A stretch of DNA of 64,000 nt, taken from positions 310,001 to 374,000 of the forward strand of contig CAWCVC010000010.1 in assembly GCA_963798805.1 (NCBI GenBank). The letters are read 5' to 3'. A program made the position numbers and the translations under genes. This stretch comes from CAVZCK01 sp963798805. GTDB lineage: Bacteria > Pseudomonadota > Alphaproteobacteria > Rhizobiales > Rhodomicrobiaceae. The stretch's first letter is position 1, and each line of letters opens with the position of its first letter. Below, in pieces: positions 18,639 through 26,712 of the stretch. The notes under the pieces are model-generated. The model did not search any database. It was not told the origin of the DNA and saw only the letters and a list, made by a program, of their open reading frames with translations.

Positions 18639-20287
18639 CCGATCTTATTCAGCCGCAGTTAGAAATTGCGCTGGCGAATGTGGCGCAAGGCATTGAACTT
18701 GCGTAGGAAATGGGTGTCGAAGCCATCCTATGCGCGCCGCAGCGCAGAGCCACACCCGCCATGACCGACGATAACCCGCTCACCGTTCCCTATCCAGCCG
18801 TGTCGCGCAAGAAAGTCACAGCTGCCTTCGATGGCGGTCGTCTCTCCTCCGACAGCGGCGTCATGCTGCTCGCGCTTGCCGAGCGTCGGCGGGCTCTCTC
18901 CCAAACTCTCGCTGCTTTGATCGCCGACCGGCGCGATCGGGCGCATATTACGCACACAGTTGAGGACATACTGAAAGGGCGCATGTTGGCGATCGCCTGC
19001 GGCTACGCGGATGGCAATGACTTCGACTGGCTGCGCTGCGATGCCGCCTTCAAGCTTGCCTGCGGGCGGCTGCCCGACACGGGCAATGATCTATGCTCGC
19101 AGCCGACCATCTCGCGCTGGGAGAACGCGCCGACGCTGAAGGAGATCATCCGCCTGACCTATGCGCTCGTCGACATCTGGTGCCGGAGCTACAAGATGCC
19201 GCCGGCATCGGTGGTGCTGGACATCGATGACACGCTCGACGTGGTGCACGGCCATCAGAAACTGTCGGAATGGAACGCCCATTACGACGAGCGCTGCTTT
19301 CTGCCGATCCACATCTATGAGACAGCGACGGGCCGCCCGGTCACCATGATCCTGCGTCCGGGCAAGACGCCCTCAGGCAAGGAAGTCCGTGGATTACTGC
19401 GCCGTCTGATCAATCGCATTCGCCGGCATTGGTCCGATACGCGCATCACCATTCGTGGCGATAGTCACTACGGCCGAGAAGAAGTTATGAGCTGGTGTGA
19501 GGCCAATGGCATCGACTATGTCTTCGGCTTTGCTGGCAATACCGTGCTCGACCGCTTGGTCGAACCGGAGGCCGATGATATCCGGACGCGCCGCGCCGAG
19601 GAGCAACTTGCCGTTCTGCGCGGCTTCGCCGAAACGCGCTATGCGGCAAAATCCTGGGCCAGGGAGCGCCGTGTTGTGGCACGTATCGAGGCGAGCGCCA
19701 GTCATGAGGACGACATGCTCCGCCGCGGGCTCGACATCCGCTATGCCGTCACCTCGCTGGCGAAAGGCAACGCCGAGCACATCTATGCGACCCTCTACTG
19801 CGAGAGGGGACAGGCAGAGAATCTGATCAAGCAACATAAAGCGCAACTCGCATCCGATCGCACCAGCTGCCGATCGCCGCTTGCTAATCAGATGCGGCTC
19901 ATTCTGCACACCGCCGCCTATTGGCTGATGCTCGATGTGCGCGATTGCGTGCCGTCCTGGCATCCTTTGCGGCAAAGCGAGTTCGCCAGCATTCGCCTGC
20001 GCCTGCTGAAAATCGCCGGACGTTTCGTCGAGACCGCGAGCCGCATCCGTGTGGCACTCGCCTCGTGCTGCCCGGAGGCCGAGCTGTTCAGCCTCGTTGC
20101 CTTCCGGCTGCAATCGTCCGGGCCATGAATGGTGGGGCATGACCGCCCCAGGAGCCCGGACCATCCACCTTCAGCGCGTCGACAGCGTACTCGAGCCGAT
20201 CAGCCTGCCGGACGTGTCCGCACAGGACGGATCACCTCGCCCAGCAAGAACGGAAAGAAGATAGCCTGCTCGGACGCATAAGAACGG
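18639..20287 (+). mobile_element. IS1380-family insertion sequence, copy 2
   Basis: Complete 1,649-bp element. Its ends read inward as CCGATCTTATTCAGCCGCAG (18639) and, from 20287 on the other strand, CCGTTCTTATGCGTCCGAGC. The second is identical to the matching end of copy 1. A 4-bp TTAG duplication flanks it. It is inserted into a conserved gene of unknown function. Copy 1 lies 8.6 kb away in inverse orientation with a different target duplication, so each arose by its own transposition. Confidence 0.9.
18710..20128 (+). CDS. IS1380-family transposase (copy 2)
   Basis: 472-residue DDE transposase, same length and layout as copy 1: N-terminal VTAAFDGGRLSSDSGVMLL, catalytic regions SVVLDIDDTLDVVHG and ITIRGDSHYGREEVMSW, and C-terminal YCERGQAENLIKQHKAQL. 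Differences from copy 1 are scattered single substitutions (for example YCERG here, YCARG there) with no frameshift, so both may be functional. The ATG is preceded by GTAGGAA as in copy 1. Confidence 0.92.
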   Translation: MGVEAILCAPQRRATPAMTDDNPLTVPYPAVSRKKVTAAFDGGRLSSDSGVMLLALAERRRALSQTLAALIADRRDRAHITHTVEDILKGRMLAIACGYADGNDFDWLRCDAAFKLACGRLPDTGNDLCSQPTISRWENAPTLKEIIRLTYALVDIWCRSYKMPPASVVLDIDDTLDVVHGHQKLSEWNAHYDERCFLPIHIYETATGRPVTMILRPGKTPSGKEVRGLLRRLINRIRRHWSDTRITIRGDSHYGREEVMSWCEANGIDYVFGFAGNTVLDRLVEPEADDIRTRRAEEQLAVLRGFAETRYAAKSWARERRVVARIEASASHEDDMLRRGLDIRYAVTSLAKGNAEHIYATLYCERGQAENLIKQHKAQLASDRTSCRSPLANQMRLILHTAAYWLMLDVRDCVPSWHPLRQSEFASIRLRLLKIAGRFVETASRIRVALASCCPEAELFSLVAFRLQSSGP

Positions 20288-20835
20288 TTAGAGAGATCAT
20301 TTCGGGATCGTGGGAGCCTAACTCGATAATTTCCTTCGCCGTGCGCAGGATCGCATCCCGAACCTCATCCGGACGCGAGCTTCCTGACCTGCTGTTGCCG
20401 CCGTACCCGAGGCCATTTTCCGGCGGTTCGCGAAGGTCGAGCAGCCGCTGCGCACCTCGCCATGGCGCATCACCTTCTGCTTTTGAAATAATAAGCAGCC
20501 GAACAAAGCTGCTGAAATGATTTCGGAAAGCTTGGTGAGCCTCAGTGCGAATGATCTCGTTACCGGACTTGGCTAAGAGCACCGGATCGATGAAAAGCTG
20601 CGTATCACATTCATTAACGGATCTATCAACGCGTTCTCGGCGAGGACACTCGCGTCGACGCTGAAATAGGTGGAGAATAGGATGGGGTCTTTGACCTTCA
20701 TATATTCTCAGCAAATTTCTTACTAATTATGCTGATTCGGCCGCGCAACTGCGTGAGAACAGACGTATTCGCGAACCACACCCGTGCCCCAGCCCGGCAA
20801 ACCCGAATGATGTTTCAAAATCTTCCGATTTCGCT

Positions 20836-21732
20836 TCAAAGCGCCGGCTTGATCTCGATGGTGATCTCGTCCGTATAGAGTCCCGCCCGCTTACCCGACA
20901 CGTCGCCGATGGTGAATACCGTGTCGAGCGACTGCCCGGCAATCGTCGTGGTCTGGAACGGGCCGATCGTCGACGGCATCGGCACCGCCGCGCCGTTCAG
21001 GTTCATCGTATAGGGAATGCGCCAGCGGTCATAAGGCGCCTCCATCGTCAGCGCGCCGCCCTTCAGCGAGCTGACGACCAGGCTGAAATTGCGGTTGCTC
21101 CGCGCTTCGAGCACGACACGGGCGCTCTCGCCGGTGGTCAGCGTACCGAAATCGATGGTCTTGGCGGTGCCGCCGCCGGCAATGTTGACGCCGAGATAAT
21201 CCTGGACCCGACAAGAGAGCGTCAGCGAAACCGTCTGCAGCGGAGCCGCGCCAAGAGGGGGCGGGGCTCCCGATGCCGCCGTCAGGCTCAGCTCGAAGAG
21301 TTGGTCGTAGCGGCCCGGCGCCAGCATCTGGCCGGCCGCGATGGTGACAATGTAGGTGAAATCATAAGTCTCTTTCGGCGCGAGGGCGCGGCCGACCATG
21401 AGTCCCGTGTTGGCTGGCGACGGCGCGCTGGCGGTGAGCAGCGAGCCGACCCCGTCTTTGAGCCGGAAGGCGAAGGGCATGGCGGATGCGGTATCGGTGC
21501 GGATGAAGCCGAGCGCGAAGACGCATTCCTCCGCACCCGTATTCTCGACCCTGACCCGGTATTCTTTCACATTGTCCACGGCCTCGAAGGGATTGTAATC
21601 CGCAACCGGATTGGGGCTCGCGGCGATGCGGCCCGAGCAGGCCCAGCCCGGCGCGGTGCCGGCGATGAACAACAGCGCGGATGCGGCGAGGACTCGGCGG
21701 ATGAACCCGTACCGGCATCTCGTTCTGATCAT
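20836..21732 (-). CDS. SCPU-domain protein, putative tip adhesin of a Csu-type pilus
   Basis: Last gene of the chaperone-usher operon, 298 residues. Signal peptide (VLAASALLFIAGTAPGWA), then two domains of the spore-coat-U (SCPU) type: an N-terminal one (about 35-170; CSGRIAASPNPVADYNPFEA) and a C-terminal one (SLTLSCRVQDYLGVNIAGGG, ending AGLYTDEITIEIKPAL). Two-domain SCPU proteins in last position match CsuE-like tip adhesins of archaic chaperone-usher pili. Start chosen at 21732, 17 bp after the usher stop with GCAGGTG upstream; an upstream in-frame start at 21852 would overlap the usher. The role as tip protein is inferred from gene order. Confidence 0.8.
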   Translation of the reverse strand: MIRTRCRYGFIRRVLAASALLFIAGTAPGWACSGRIAASPNPVADYNPFEAVDNVKEYRVRVENTGAEECVFALGFIRTDTASAMPFAFRLKDGVGSLLTASAPSPANTGLMVGRALAPKETYDFTYIVTIAAGQMLAPGRYDQLFELSLTAASGAPPPLGAAPLQTVSLTLSCRVQDYLGVNIAGGGTAKTIDFGTLTTGESARVVLEARSNRNFSLVVSSLKGGALTMEAPYDRWRIPYTMNLNGAAVPMPSTIGPFQTTTIAGQSLDTVFTIGDVSGKRAGLYTDEITIEIKPAL

Positions 21733-21749
21733 GGCACCTGCCCTCGCCG

Positions 21750-24314
21750 TCACAGCGGCCGCAATTCGCCGGCGCGATAAAGCCCGACCGTATCTTTTGG
21801 AATCACCAGCGAGAACCGCGTCTTCGGCTCGGTCGCCATTTCGATGGTCCATTTGCCCGGCGCCAGCCCCTGCGCGGTGAAGCGGCCGGCGCGGTTGGTG
21901 AACAGCTCGACGGTCTTATCCGGCTTGGCCTCTTCGGTCGCCGTCCCGGTCAGCAGAGCCAGCGGCTTCTCCTCGGCGTCCTTGAGCGTGCCGAGCGCCG
22001 TCACCGTATATTGCGAGCCAACCTGCAGCGCGTAGCCGGAGCGATGTTCCGGCACCAGGTCGAAAAGCCCGTCGCCGAGATCGTAGCCAGGCGGCAGATC
22101 GGCGACGTCGAATTCGACGCGGTTGAGCGTATAGGGCGAAATGCTCGGCAGCAGCGCCGGTCCGAGGAAATCGGTCTCGGCGGTGTAGCCGTACGCCTCC
22201 TTGCCGATGCTGATCTCCTTGTCCGCAAGGCCGGCATAGGGCGCGATGATGGCAAAGCTGTCGGAGACCGGCCGGCCCACGGCGACATGGCCGTCGGCAT
22301 AGGCAATCGCCGTTTCGAGGCGAAGCGAGGTTCGCTGATCGATGTCGGACGCGTTGGCGCCGGCCAGACTCGCGTCCTGGAACAGCGAAACATTGGCGCG
22401 GTTGCCGGTGTAGTGGATTGCTCCGTTCACGATGGCGTCGTCTTCAGTGGTCCAGGCGCCGTTCGTCGCCGCGGGGCCGTCCTGCGCCACATCGATGCTG
22501 GTCTGCCAGCTCCCGACGCCCTGGCCCGATTGCCGGTTGTAGGAGAGGCTCGAGCGCTGATTGCGCGAGTCGTAAACCGCTGCGAGGCTGCTATCCCGGT
22601 CCGGCCGATATTGCAGCCGCAGCATCATGCTGAGATCGTCGCCGCCGCACTGCGTTTCATAGATGCCGCCGCTCAGCCCCAGGCTGACCTCGTGACCGAG
22701 CGGCCGGCTGAAGCTCAGATCGGCGTGGTAGCTGTCCCCTTGCGCATCGCGGCCGAAACCATAGCCGGCCGAGAGGAAGGCAGAGATCTGGAAGGGCAGC
22801 TCGGTGCCGTAGCCGGCGGAGAGATCGAGCCATTCCGGATCGACCTTGCGGCCGATGTCGCCGGAGCCGCCGAATTTCGGTGCCGGGCGCGAAAAGTCCG
22901 GCGTCTGAGCGCTTGCGGACAGCCGGATGCTGTGGCGCCGCCCTGCCGCATCCTTGATATTGGCCAGCGAATAATCGCCGGAAAAGGCCGCGCCCCAGCC
23001 GCCATCCTTGTCGAAGCTCGCCGCACCCTCCACCGAGAACAGACCGGCCGGCGTGCCGAGCAGCGCGCCGAAGCCGCCCATTGCTGTCTCCATATTGCCC
23101 TGGAGATGCGCCTCGCCGGTCAGGTTCTCGGTGAGCCCGCGCCGGTAATAGCCGGTGGCAAACAGATCGCTGGTGTCGTATGCCGGCTCGCCATTCTCGA
23201 ACTGCGACGGCACGCCCGCCGAAAATGCCCATTCGGCGAGGCCCGGATCGATCAGGTCATTGTCCTGGAACAGCGAAAAATCCAGGCGCTGTGTATGACC
23301 GACATCGTCCTCGATCAAGAGCGTCACATCGTTTAGGCCGGTGCTGATCGGCAGATCGCTGAGATTATAATCGCCGGGGTCGAGCCGCAGCCGGCGCACG
23401 GTCAGGCCGTTGACCTGGACCTCGACGGTGGATGTGCGCTCCAGCCGGAAGGAGCGGCGGCTGGTGGAGCGGATATTGCGGCCGGGCTGCAGCTTCGAAT
23501 AGGAGCGCTCGATCGAGATGCCGAGCAGATCCGGCGTGTACTGAAAGCTGGTGCCGACCGGATAGACATCACCGGCGCTGGCGCGCACCGCCTCCTCCTC
23601 GAAATCGCGCACGATCCTGGTGCCGCGCCGCTTGAAGCCCTCACCCGTGTCGCCGAAAACCGACGCATCGTCCGGCTCGAATGTCGCCTCGGCTTCGACG
23701 ACAATGCTCTTCCAGCGGGCCGCGCCTTCGAGGTCCAGACGCGGCGCTTTCAGGCCCTCATTGCCGACGGGCGACTGTTCGACATAGTCGACCGCAGAAC
23801 GCAGATTGAGATAGGCGGAGAACGCCGCGGGCTTGGCCGCATTCGGGCTGTCGGTCTGGGCTCCGCGCCGGGCCTCGACGCTGATATTGCCCTCGACCTT
23901 CTGGTCGAGCGTCGGGCTGAAGATGACGCTGACGGCGCCCGGATCGAAGCGGAAATCGAAGCCGTTTGCGCGCAATGCGGAGAGCGTCACGCGCGCGCCA
24001 TTGCCGCCGGCCGCGCCGAGCGCCTTCAGCGCCTCGGAGCGCAACAGCTCCTTGACGGAGCGCAGGAGATCGTCCCGCGCCACCTCGACCTCCTGCTGCG
24101 GCGTCAGACGCACCGGCAGATCGCCCAGATAGAAGCTTCGATAGTTGAGCGGAACGACCATTTCGATGGTTCTGCCCGTGGGGTTGATCGGCGGAGGGGC
24201 ATCATCGGCGCGTGCCGCGAGCGGGCCGAGCGCGAGGATCGCGGCCGCCAGCCAGCCGAGACGGAGAGCGCGGCTGAGAGCCGGGCAAGGCTTGACCGTA
24301 ACCGAGACCCCCAT
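21750..24314 (-). CDS. Outer-membrane usher of a Csu-type chaperone-usher pilus
   Basis: Usher that forms the outer-membrane pore and assembles chaperone-delivered subunits; 854 residues, the usual size. A signal peptide (LGWLAAAILALGPLAARADD) is followed by an N-terminal periplasmic domain (EMVVPLNYRSFYLGDLPVRL). The barrel contains typical usher blocks (IRSTSRRSFRLERTSTVEVQ, DPGDYNLSDLPISTGLNDVT, SLFQDNDLIDPG), and C-terminal plug-like domains end with TNRAGRFTAQGLAPGKWTIE. It lies 99 bp after the chaperone gene and 17 bp before the tip gene, as expected for one operon. The frame is uninterrupted, in contrast with the decayed genes to the left. Confidence 0.92.
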   Translation of the reverse strand: MGVSVTVKPCPALSRALRLGWLAAAILALGPLAARADDAPPPINPTGRTIEMVVPLNYRSFYLGDLPVRLTPQQEVEVARDDLLRSVKELLRSEALKALGAAGGNGARVTLSALRANGFDFRFDPGAVSVIFSPTLDQKVEGNISVEARRGAQTDSPNAAKPAAFSAYLNLRSAVDYVEQSPVGNEGLKAPRLDLEGAARWKSIVVEAEATFEPDDASVFGDTGEGFKRRGTRIVRDFEEEAVRASAGDVYPVGTSFQYTPDLLGISIERSYSKLQPGRNIRSTSRRSFRLERTSTVEVQVNGLTVRRLRLDPGDYNLSDLPISTGLNDVTLLIEDDVGHTQRLDFSLFQDNDLIDPGLAEWAFSAGVPSQFENGEPAYDTSDLFATGYYRRGLTENLTGEAHLQGNMETAMGGFGALLGTPAGLFSVEGAASFDKDGGWGAAFSGDYSLANIKDAAGRRHSIRLSASAQTPDFSRPAPKFGGSGDIGRKVDPEWLDLSAGYGTELPFQISAFLSAGYGFGRDAQGDSYHADLSFSRPLGHEVSLGLSGGIYETQCGGDDLSMMLRLQYRPDRDSSLAAVYDSRNQRSSLSYNRQSGQGVGSWQTSIDVAQDGPAATNGAWTTEDDAIVNGAIHYTGNRANVSLFQDASLAGANASDIDQRTSLRLETAIAYADGHVAVGRPVSDSFAIIAPYAGLADKEISIGKEAYGYTAETDFLGPALLPSISPYTLNRVEFDVADLPPGYDLGDGLFDLVPEHRSGYALQVGSQYTVTALGTLKDAEEKPLALLTGTATEEAKPDKTVELFTNRAGRFTAQGLAPGKWTIEMATEPKTRFSLVIPKDTVGLYRAGELRPL

Positions 24315-24413
24315 CTCGCCAACTCTCTCCGATTGCTCGGCACTTCCATGTCCTCGCGATAGCCCTCAGCGGCGGGGCGGCGATCACCGCTGCCGCCGAT
24401 GAGGGAAGATCGG

Positions 24414-25160
24414 CTATTTCTCGGGGTGATATTCGATGCTGGCCGTGATGTCGGAGACGCCCGGCGGCACCTCGACGGGGATCAGGAAGCGCCGCTCCTT
24501 GCCCGGCTGGATGATGCCGAGGCCAATTTTTTGCTGCACTTCATAGGGAGAGAGCTTTGCGGACCAGTTGCCCGCCGCCAAACTAATCCCAGCCTTTCCC
24601 AAATACGCGTATTTATTGCCCGAGTTCTTCACGCTTAGAGCAGCGATACGCCTGCCCTCGCCGTCCTTGGCGGCCGACGCGCCCGTAGCGAGGATTGTGG
24701 CCTTGCTCCGCGGAGATGCGACACCGACGATTACTCCGAAGCTCATGTTAATCTGGATTCCGGAGCTACCACTCGGCAACTTGACCGGCACTTGTGCGAC
24801 GGAAAAGCGGTAGTTGCGACTCATCTCAATATCTGGACCACCAATCCATCGTATACGGAATATCTGTGTCCCGCCCTTCGAAATGTTGGCCTGGGGCGGA
24901 TAAATGAGAAAATCATCGCCAGCAGGCTCATAGCGCAATTCACCTCGAGATCCGATCTCTATCCGAGAAACGTTAATCTCGACCGGGATCGGTGTTACTC
25001 CATTGTTGATGACTTTGAACGATTGTTGGGAGTTCCTGCCCATGGTTGTGATGTCAAGCACAAGCGGCTCAACCGACATGGCGTTTGCCGTGACCGCCAC
25101 ACAGCAGATGCTGAAAATGATAGTCCAAGCGAGCAGGATTAGCCGATAAAACGATCTCAT
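24414..25160 (-). CDS. Periplasmic pilus chaperone, PapD/CsuC-like
   Basis: Periplasmic chaperone that folds pilin subunits by donor-strand complementation; 248 residues with signal peptide (FYRLILLAWTIIFSICCVA). The N-terminal immunoglobulin-like domain shows SVEPLVLDITTMGRNSQQSF and the G1-strand region (QVPVKLPSGSSGIQINMSFG). The conserved Arg/Lys pocket is consistent with IFRIRWIGG. The second domain ends VEVPPGVSDITASIEYHPEK. It sits between the pilin gene and the usher gene, as in csu operons. A perfect 21-base palindrome lies between it and the pilin gene. Confidence 0.9.
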   Translation of the reverse strand: MRSFYRLILLAWTIIFSICCVAVTANAMSVEPLVLDITTMGRNSQQSFKVINNGVTPIPVEINVSRIEIGSRGELRYEPAGDDFLIYPPQANISKGGTQIFRIRWIGGPDIEMSRNYRFSVAQVPVKLPSGSSGIQINMSFGVIVGVASPRSKATILATGASAAKDGEGRRIAALSVKNSGNKYAYLGKAGISLAAGNWSAKLSPYEVQQKIGLGIIQPGKERRFLIPVEVPPGVSDITASIEYHPEK

Positions 25161-25189
25161 TGGGCACCCCGTGAACTGATGTCAATGGC

Positions 25190-25210
25190 GGGGAAGTAAA
25201 TTACTTCCCC
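25190..25210. promoter_or_regulatory. Perfect palindrome between pilin and chaperone genes
   Basis: GGGGAAGTAA / TTACTTCCCC with a single central base lies in the transcript between the pilin gene (stop at 25231) and the chaperone start at 25160. No T run follows on the minus strand. In fimbrial operons a hairpin at this place often stabilises the pilin mRNA or partly stops transcription so that pilin is made in excess; that role is inferred here. Confidence 0.5.
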
Positions 25211-25230
25211 ACTTCGCAATTATTGATTTC

Positions 25231-25773
25231 TTATGTTGCCGCAGATATGTCGATCGTCAAAGTATCAGAGTATGTGCCGTATGTTAGCGGCCCGTTCGCT
25301 ATGAACGGGTTTGACGTGAAGTCGATCTGAACAGAAAGACTGCTACCATTGATGCTTGTTGACGAAAGCGGATCTGGATTCACAGTTAGTGAAGTATCAA
25401 TCTTATGTAGAACAGTACTTCCGAGCTTGGCCGTTGCTACATAGTTCATTTTCGGCTGCAAAGCATTTGCTGCGCCATTGAAGAGTCCCATCTTGGCTGA
25501 CCCCAAGGTTACCTTTACCTTGCCGGTGGTACAGTTAAGCACTCCGAAGCTCAGGGATCCCGAAGAAGGTGTTGTACTTCCATCTGCTACATCTACATGG
25601 AATGTTGAAGCGTTCCCATTTATTTGAAAGCCCGGACCCGTAGGCGTTACCGTCGTGCAACTTGCCCCGACATCGGCATTTATCGTAACAGTGTGCGTGA
25701 ACGCTATTGCGCCGGTTGCAGTGCAAGCAAGCGCCGCTGCGGCTATTACCGTAAGAGTAAGTCTAAGTCCCAT
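25231..25773 (-). CDS. SCPU-domain pilin, probable major subunit (CsuA/B-like)
   Basis: Spore-coat-U domain protein of 180 residues, the kind that forms the shaft of archaic chaperone-usher pili. GGGGA 8 bp before the ATG at 25773 selects this start over upstream codons. Signal peptide LTVIAAAALACTATGAIAF, then the SCPU fold beginning TVTINADVGASCTTVTP (first conserved Cys), a second Cys in LSFGVLNCTTGKVKVTLG, and the C-terminal donor-strand-like end YGTYSDTLTIDISAAT. G+C content is visibly lower than in the neighbouring genes, as is frequent for surface pilins. It is the second gene of the operon and is followed by a palindrome. Confidence 0.87.
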   Translation of the reverse strand: MGLRLTLTVIAAAALACTATGAIAFTHTVTINADVGASCTTVTPTGPGFQINGNASTFHVDVADGSTTPSSGSLSFGVLNCTTGKVKVTLGSAKMGLFNGAANALQPKMNYVATAKLGSTVLHKIDTSLTVNPDPLSSTSINGSSLSVQIDFTSNPFIANGPLTYGTYSDTLTIDISAAT

Positions 25774-25842
25774 TTTGTTCCCCATTCTAGTGCTTGACAA
25801 TTGGTTAGTCCGTTGAAAAACTTCTTTTTTCTCCTTTCGCCC

Positions 25843-26409
25843 TTATTCTTTAACAGATAAGCTAATTTCTAAGCTGTCGCTGTAGTTACCTGCCACAAAT
25901 TGGCTAGCCACGGGCAGGCTCAGTACCATCTGCCCGCGCTGATTGATCGCCACCGCATGGCCGGAATCAGCATCGCAGCCCCCCGCAGCCCCAGCGCTCA
26001 GCATCTCGCCGCGGCAATCGGCATGCAGCGTGCCGCCGTCATCGGTCGGGATGGCGAGGCTGACCCGATAAGACAGCCGCGCGGCCGCTTTGCCGGCAGA
26101 GTCCTGCGAGCCTCTAAGCTCCATTGCGCCGCGTGCCGCGCTGAGCTGATAGATAAAGGGGGTATTGCAGTCGATGGTGAAGCCGAGCACCGCGCTCTGC
26201 CCTTGCCGGCCGAGGCTGGCGGCGTCGAAATTCACTTGGCCGTCCATATCCGACAGGCTGCATTTGGGCGGGATTTGCCCTCGCAGGGCGATCCGTACGC
26301 TGCTGTTCATCGCAGCGCGGCTGTGCTCTGCCGAGAGCAATTGCAAAGCCCCGCCACAGAGCAAGATTGCGCTTAACAGACAAAGCGCTATGGACCGTCT
26401 ACTCGCCAT
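25843..26409 (-). CDS. SCPU-domain pilus subunit, first gene of the Csu-type operon
   Basis: 188-residue exported protein. Signal peptide from the ATG at 26409 (RRSIALCLLSAILLCGGALQ); the mature part starts NSSVRIALRGQIPPKCSLSD. SCPU features: VLGFTIDCNTPFIYQLSAARG, a Cys in LHADCRGEM, and the terminal YSDSLEISLSVKE strand. It is more G+C-rich than the next pilin and probably a minor subunit (CsuA/CsuB-like). It heads the operon and lies about 300 bp from the divergent tad operon, so its promoter is in that gap. An in-frame upstream start at 26490 would bury the signal peptide and is not used. Confidence 0.82.
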   Translation of the reverse strand: MASRRSIALCLLSAILLCGGALQLLSAEHSRAAMNSSVRIALRGQIPPKCSLSDMDGQVNFDAASLGRQGQSAVLGFTIDCNTPFIYQLSAARGAMELRGSQDSAGKAAARLSYRVSLAIPTDDGGTLHADCRGEMLSAGAAGGCDADSGHAVAINQRGQMVLSLPVASQFVAGNYSDSLEISLSVKE

Positions 26410-26608
26410 TTTACTCAACGCAACGCTTACTAGACTTACTGTCGAAGGTGCATCCAGTTCGCCGTATTGGATCCGGCTGCACACCATCAAATTTGATTAA
26501 ATTTCTCATAACCGACCGTCGGCTGACATTCGGGAAAACTACGCGAACCAAATGGATATGACGCCGCGTTGCAGAAATACGTCCTTACGTACAAGTCCAA
26601 TCAGAAGA

Positions 26609-26643
26609 TAAGCTTATACGCAACCACACTTAGCCTAAGCTTA
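26609..26643. promoter_or_regulatory. Paired TAAGCTTA palindromes upstream of cpaB
   Basis: Two identical 8-bp palindromes with starts 27 bp apart, 70-104 bp before the cpaB start. Their identity and spacing suggest a dimeric operator, but no regulator is known. The second overlaps the CtrA-like box by three bases. Confidence 0.35.
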
Positions 26644-26655
26644 ACCAATCGTTGA
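26641..26655 (+). promoter_or_regulatory. CtrA-like box upstream of cpaB
   Basis: TTAACCAATCGTTGA matches the alphaproteobacterial CtrA consensus TTAA-N7-TTAA with one mismatch (TTGA), and TTAACCA is the favoured half-site. CtrA controls pilus genes in Caulobacter, so control of the tad operon here is plausible but unproven. Confidence 0.35.
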
Positions 26656-26712
26656 CCAAATAAATACAGAGGTACCCCAGACAGTTTCAGCCTTTTCGAT
26701 GGGGGATCTTCG

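Larger units (their letters stand above)
18002..20701 (-). pseudogene. Conserved gene of unknown function, split by an IS1380 element and frameshifted
   Basis: Joining both sides of the insertion sequence at its TTAG duplication restores one gene. It starts at the ATG at 20701 (MKVKDPILFSTYFSVDASVL), shifts frame near 20620, and continues with CDTQLFIDPVLLAKSGNEI, FRNHFSSFVRLLIISKAEGD and ILRTAKEIIELGSHDPEMIS up to the insertion. Beyond the element it runs on through MGFFEE, TISDFTTRGIVRQLAKITAM, LVLVPQDIVRALPVANDWSD and further short blocks to 18002, with more frameshifts (near 18618 in a T run, near 18595, near 18160). I recall similar proteins as conserved hypotheticals, perhaps nuclease- or defence-related, but cannot name a domain. 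Clearly inactive here. Confidence 0.65.
26410..26712. promoter_or_regulatory. Divergent regulatory region between chaperone-usher and tad operons
   Basis: 303 bp, A+T-rich compared with the genes on either side, no coding signal. It must carry both promoters. Visible elements are the 12-bp palindrome ATCAAATTTGAT (26486-26497), two copies of the 8-bp palindrome TAAGCTTA (26609-26616 and 26636-26643) and a CtrA-like box at 26641-26655. Confidence 0.6.

Noticed and set aside
8381..20287. Composite transposon formed by the two IS1380 copies
   Set aside because: Each copy has its own target duplication (CTAG, TTAG), so they transposed separately; nothing shows that the 8.6 kb between them moved as a unit.
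22011..23336. 441-codon frame antisense to the usher gene
   Set aside because: It is a shadow of high-G+C coding sequence; the minus-strand usher has domain-level support and this frame has no recognisable motif.
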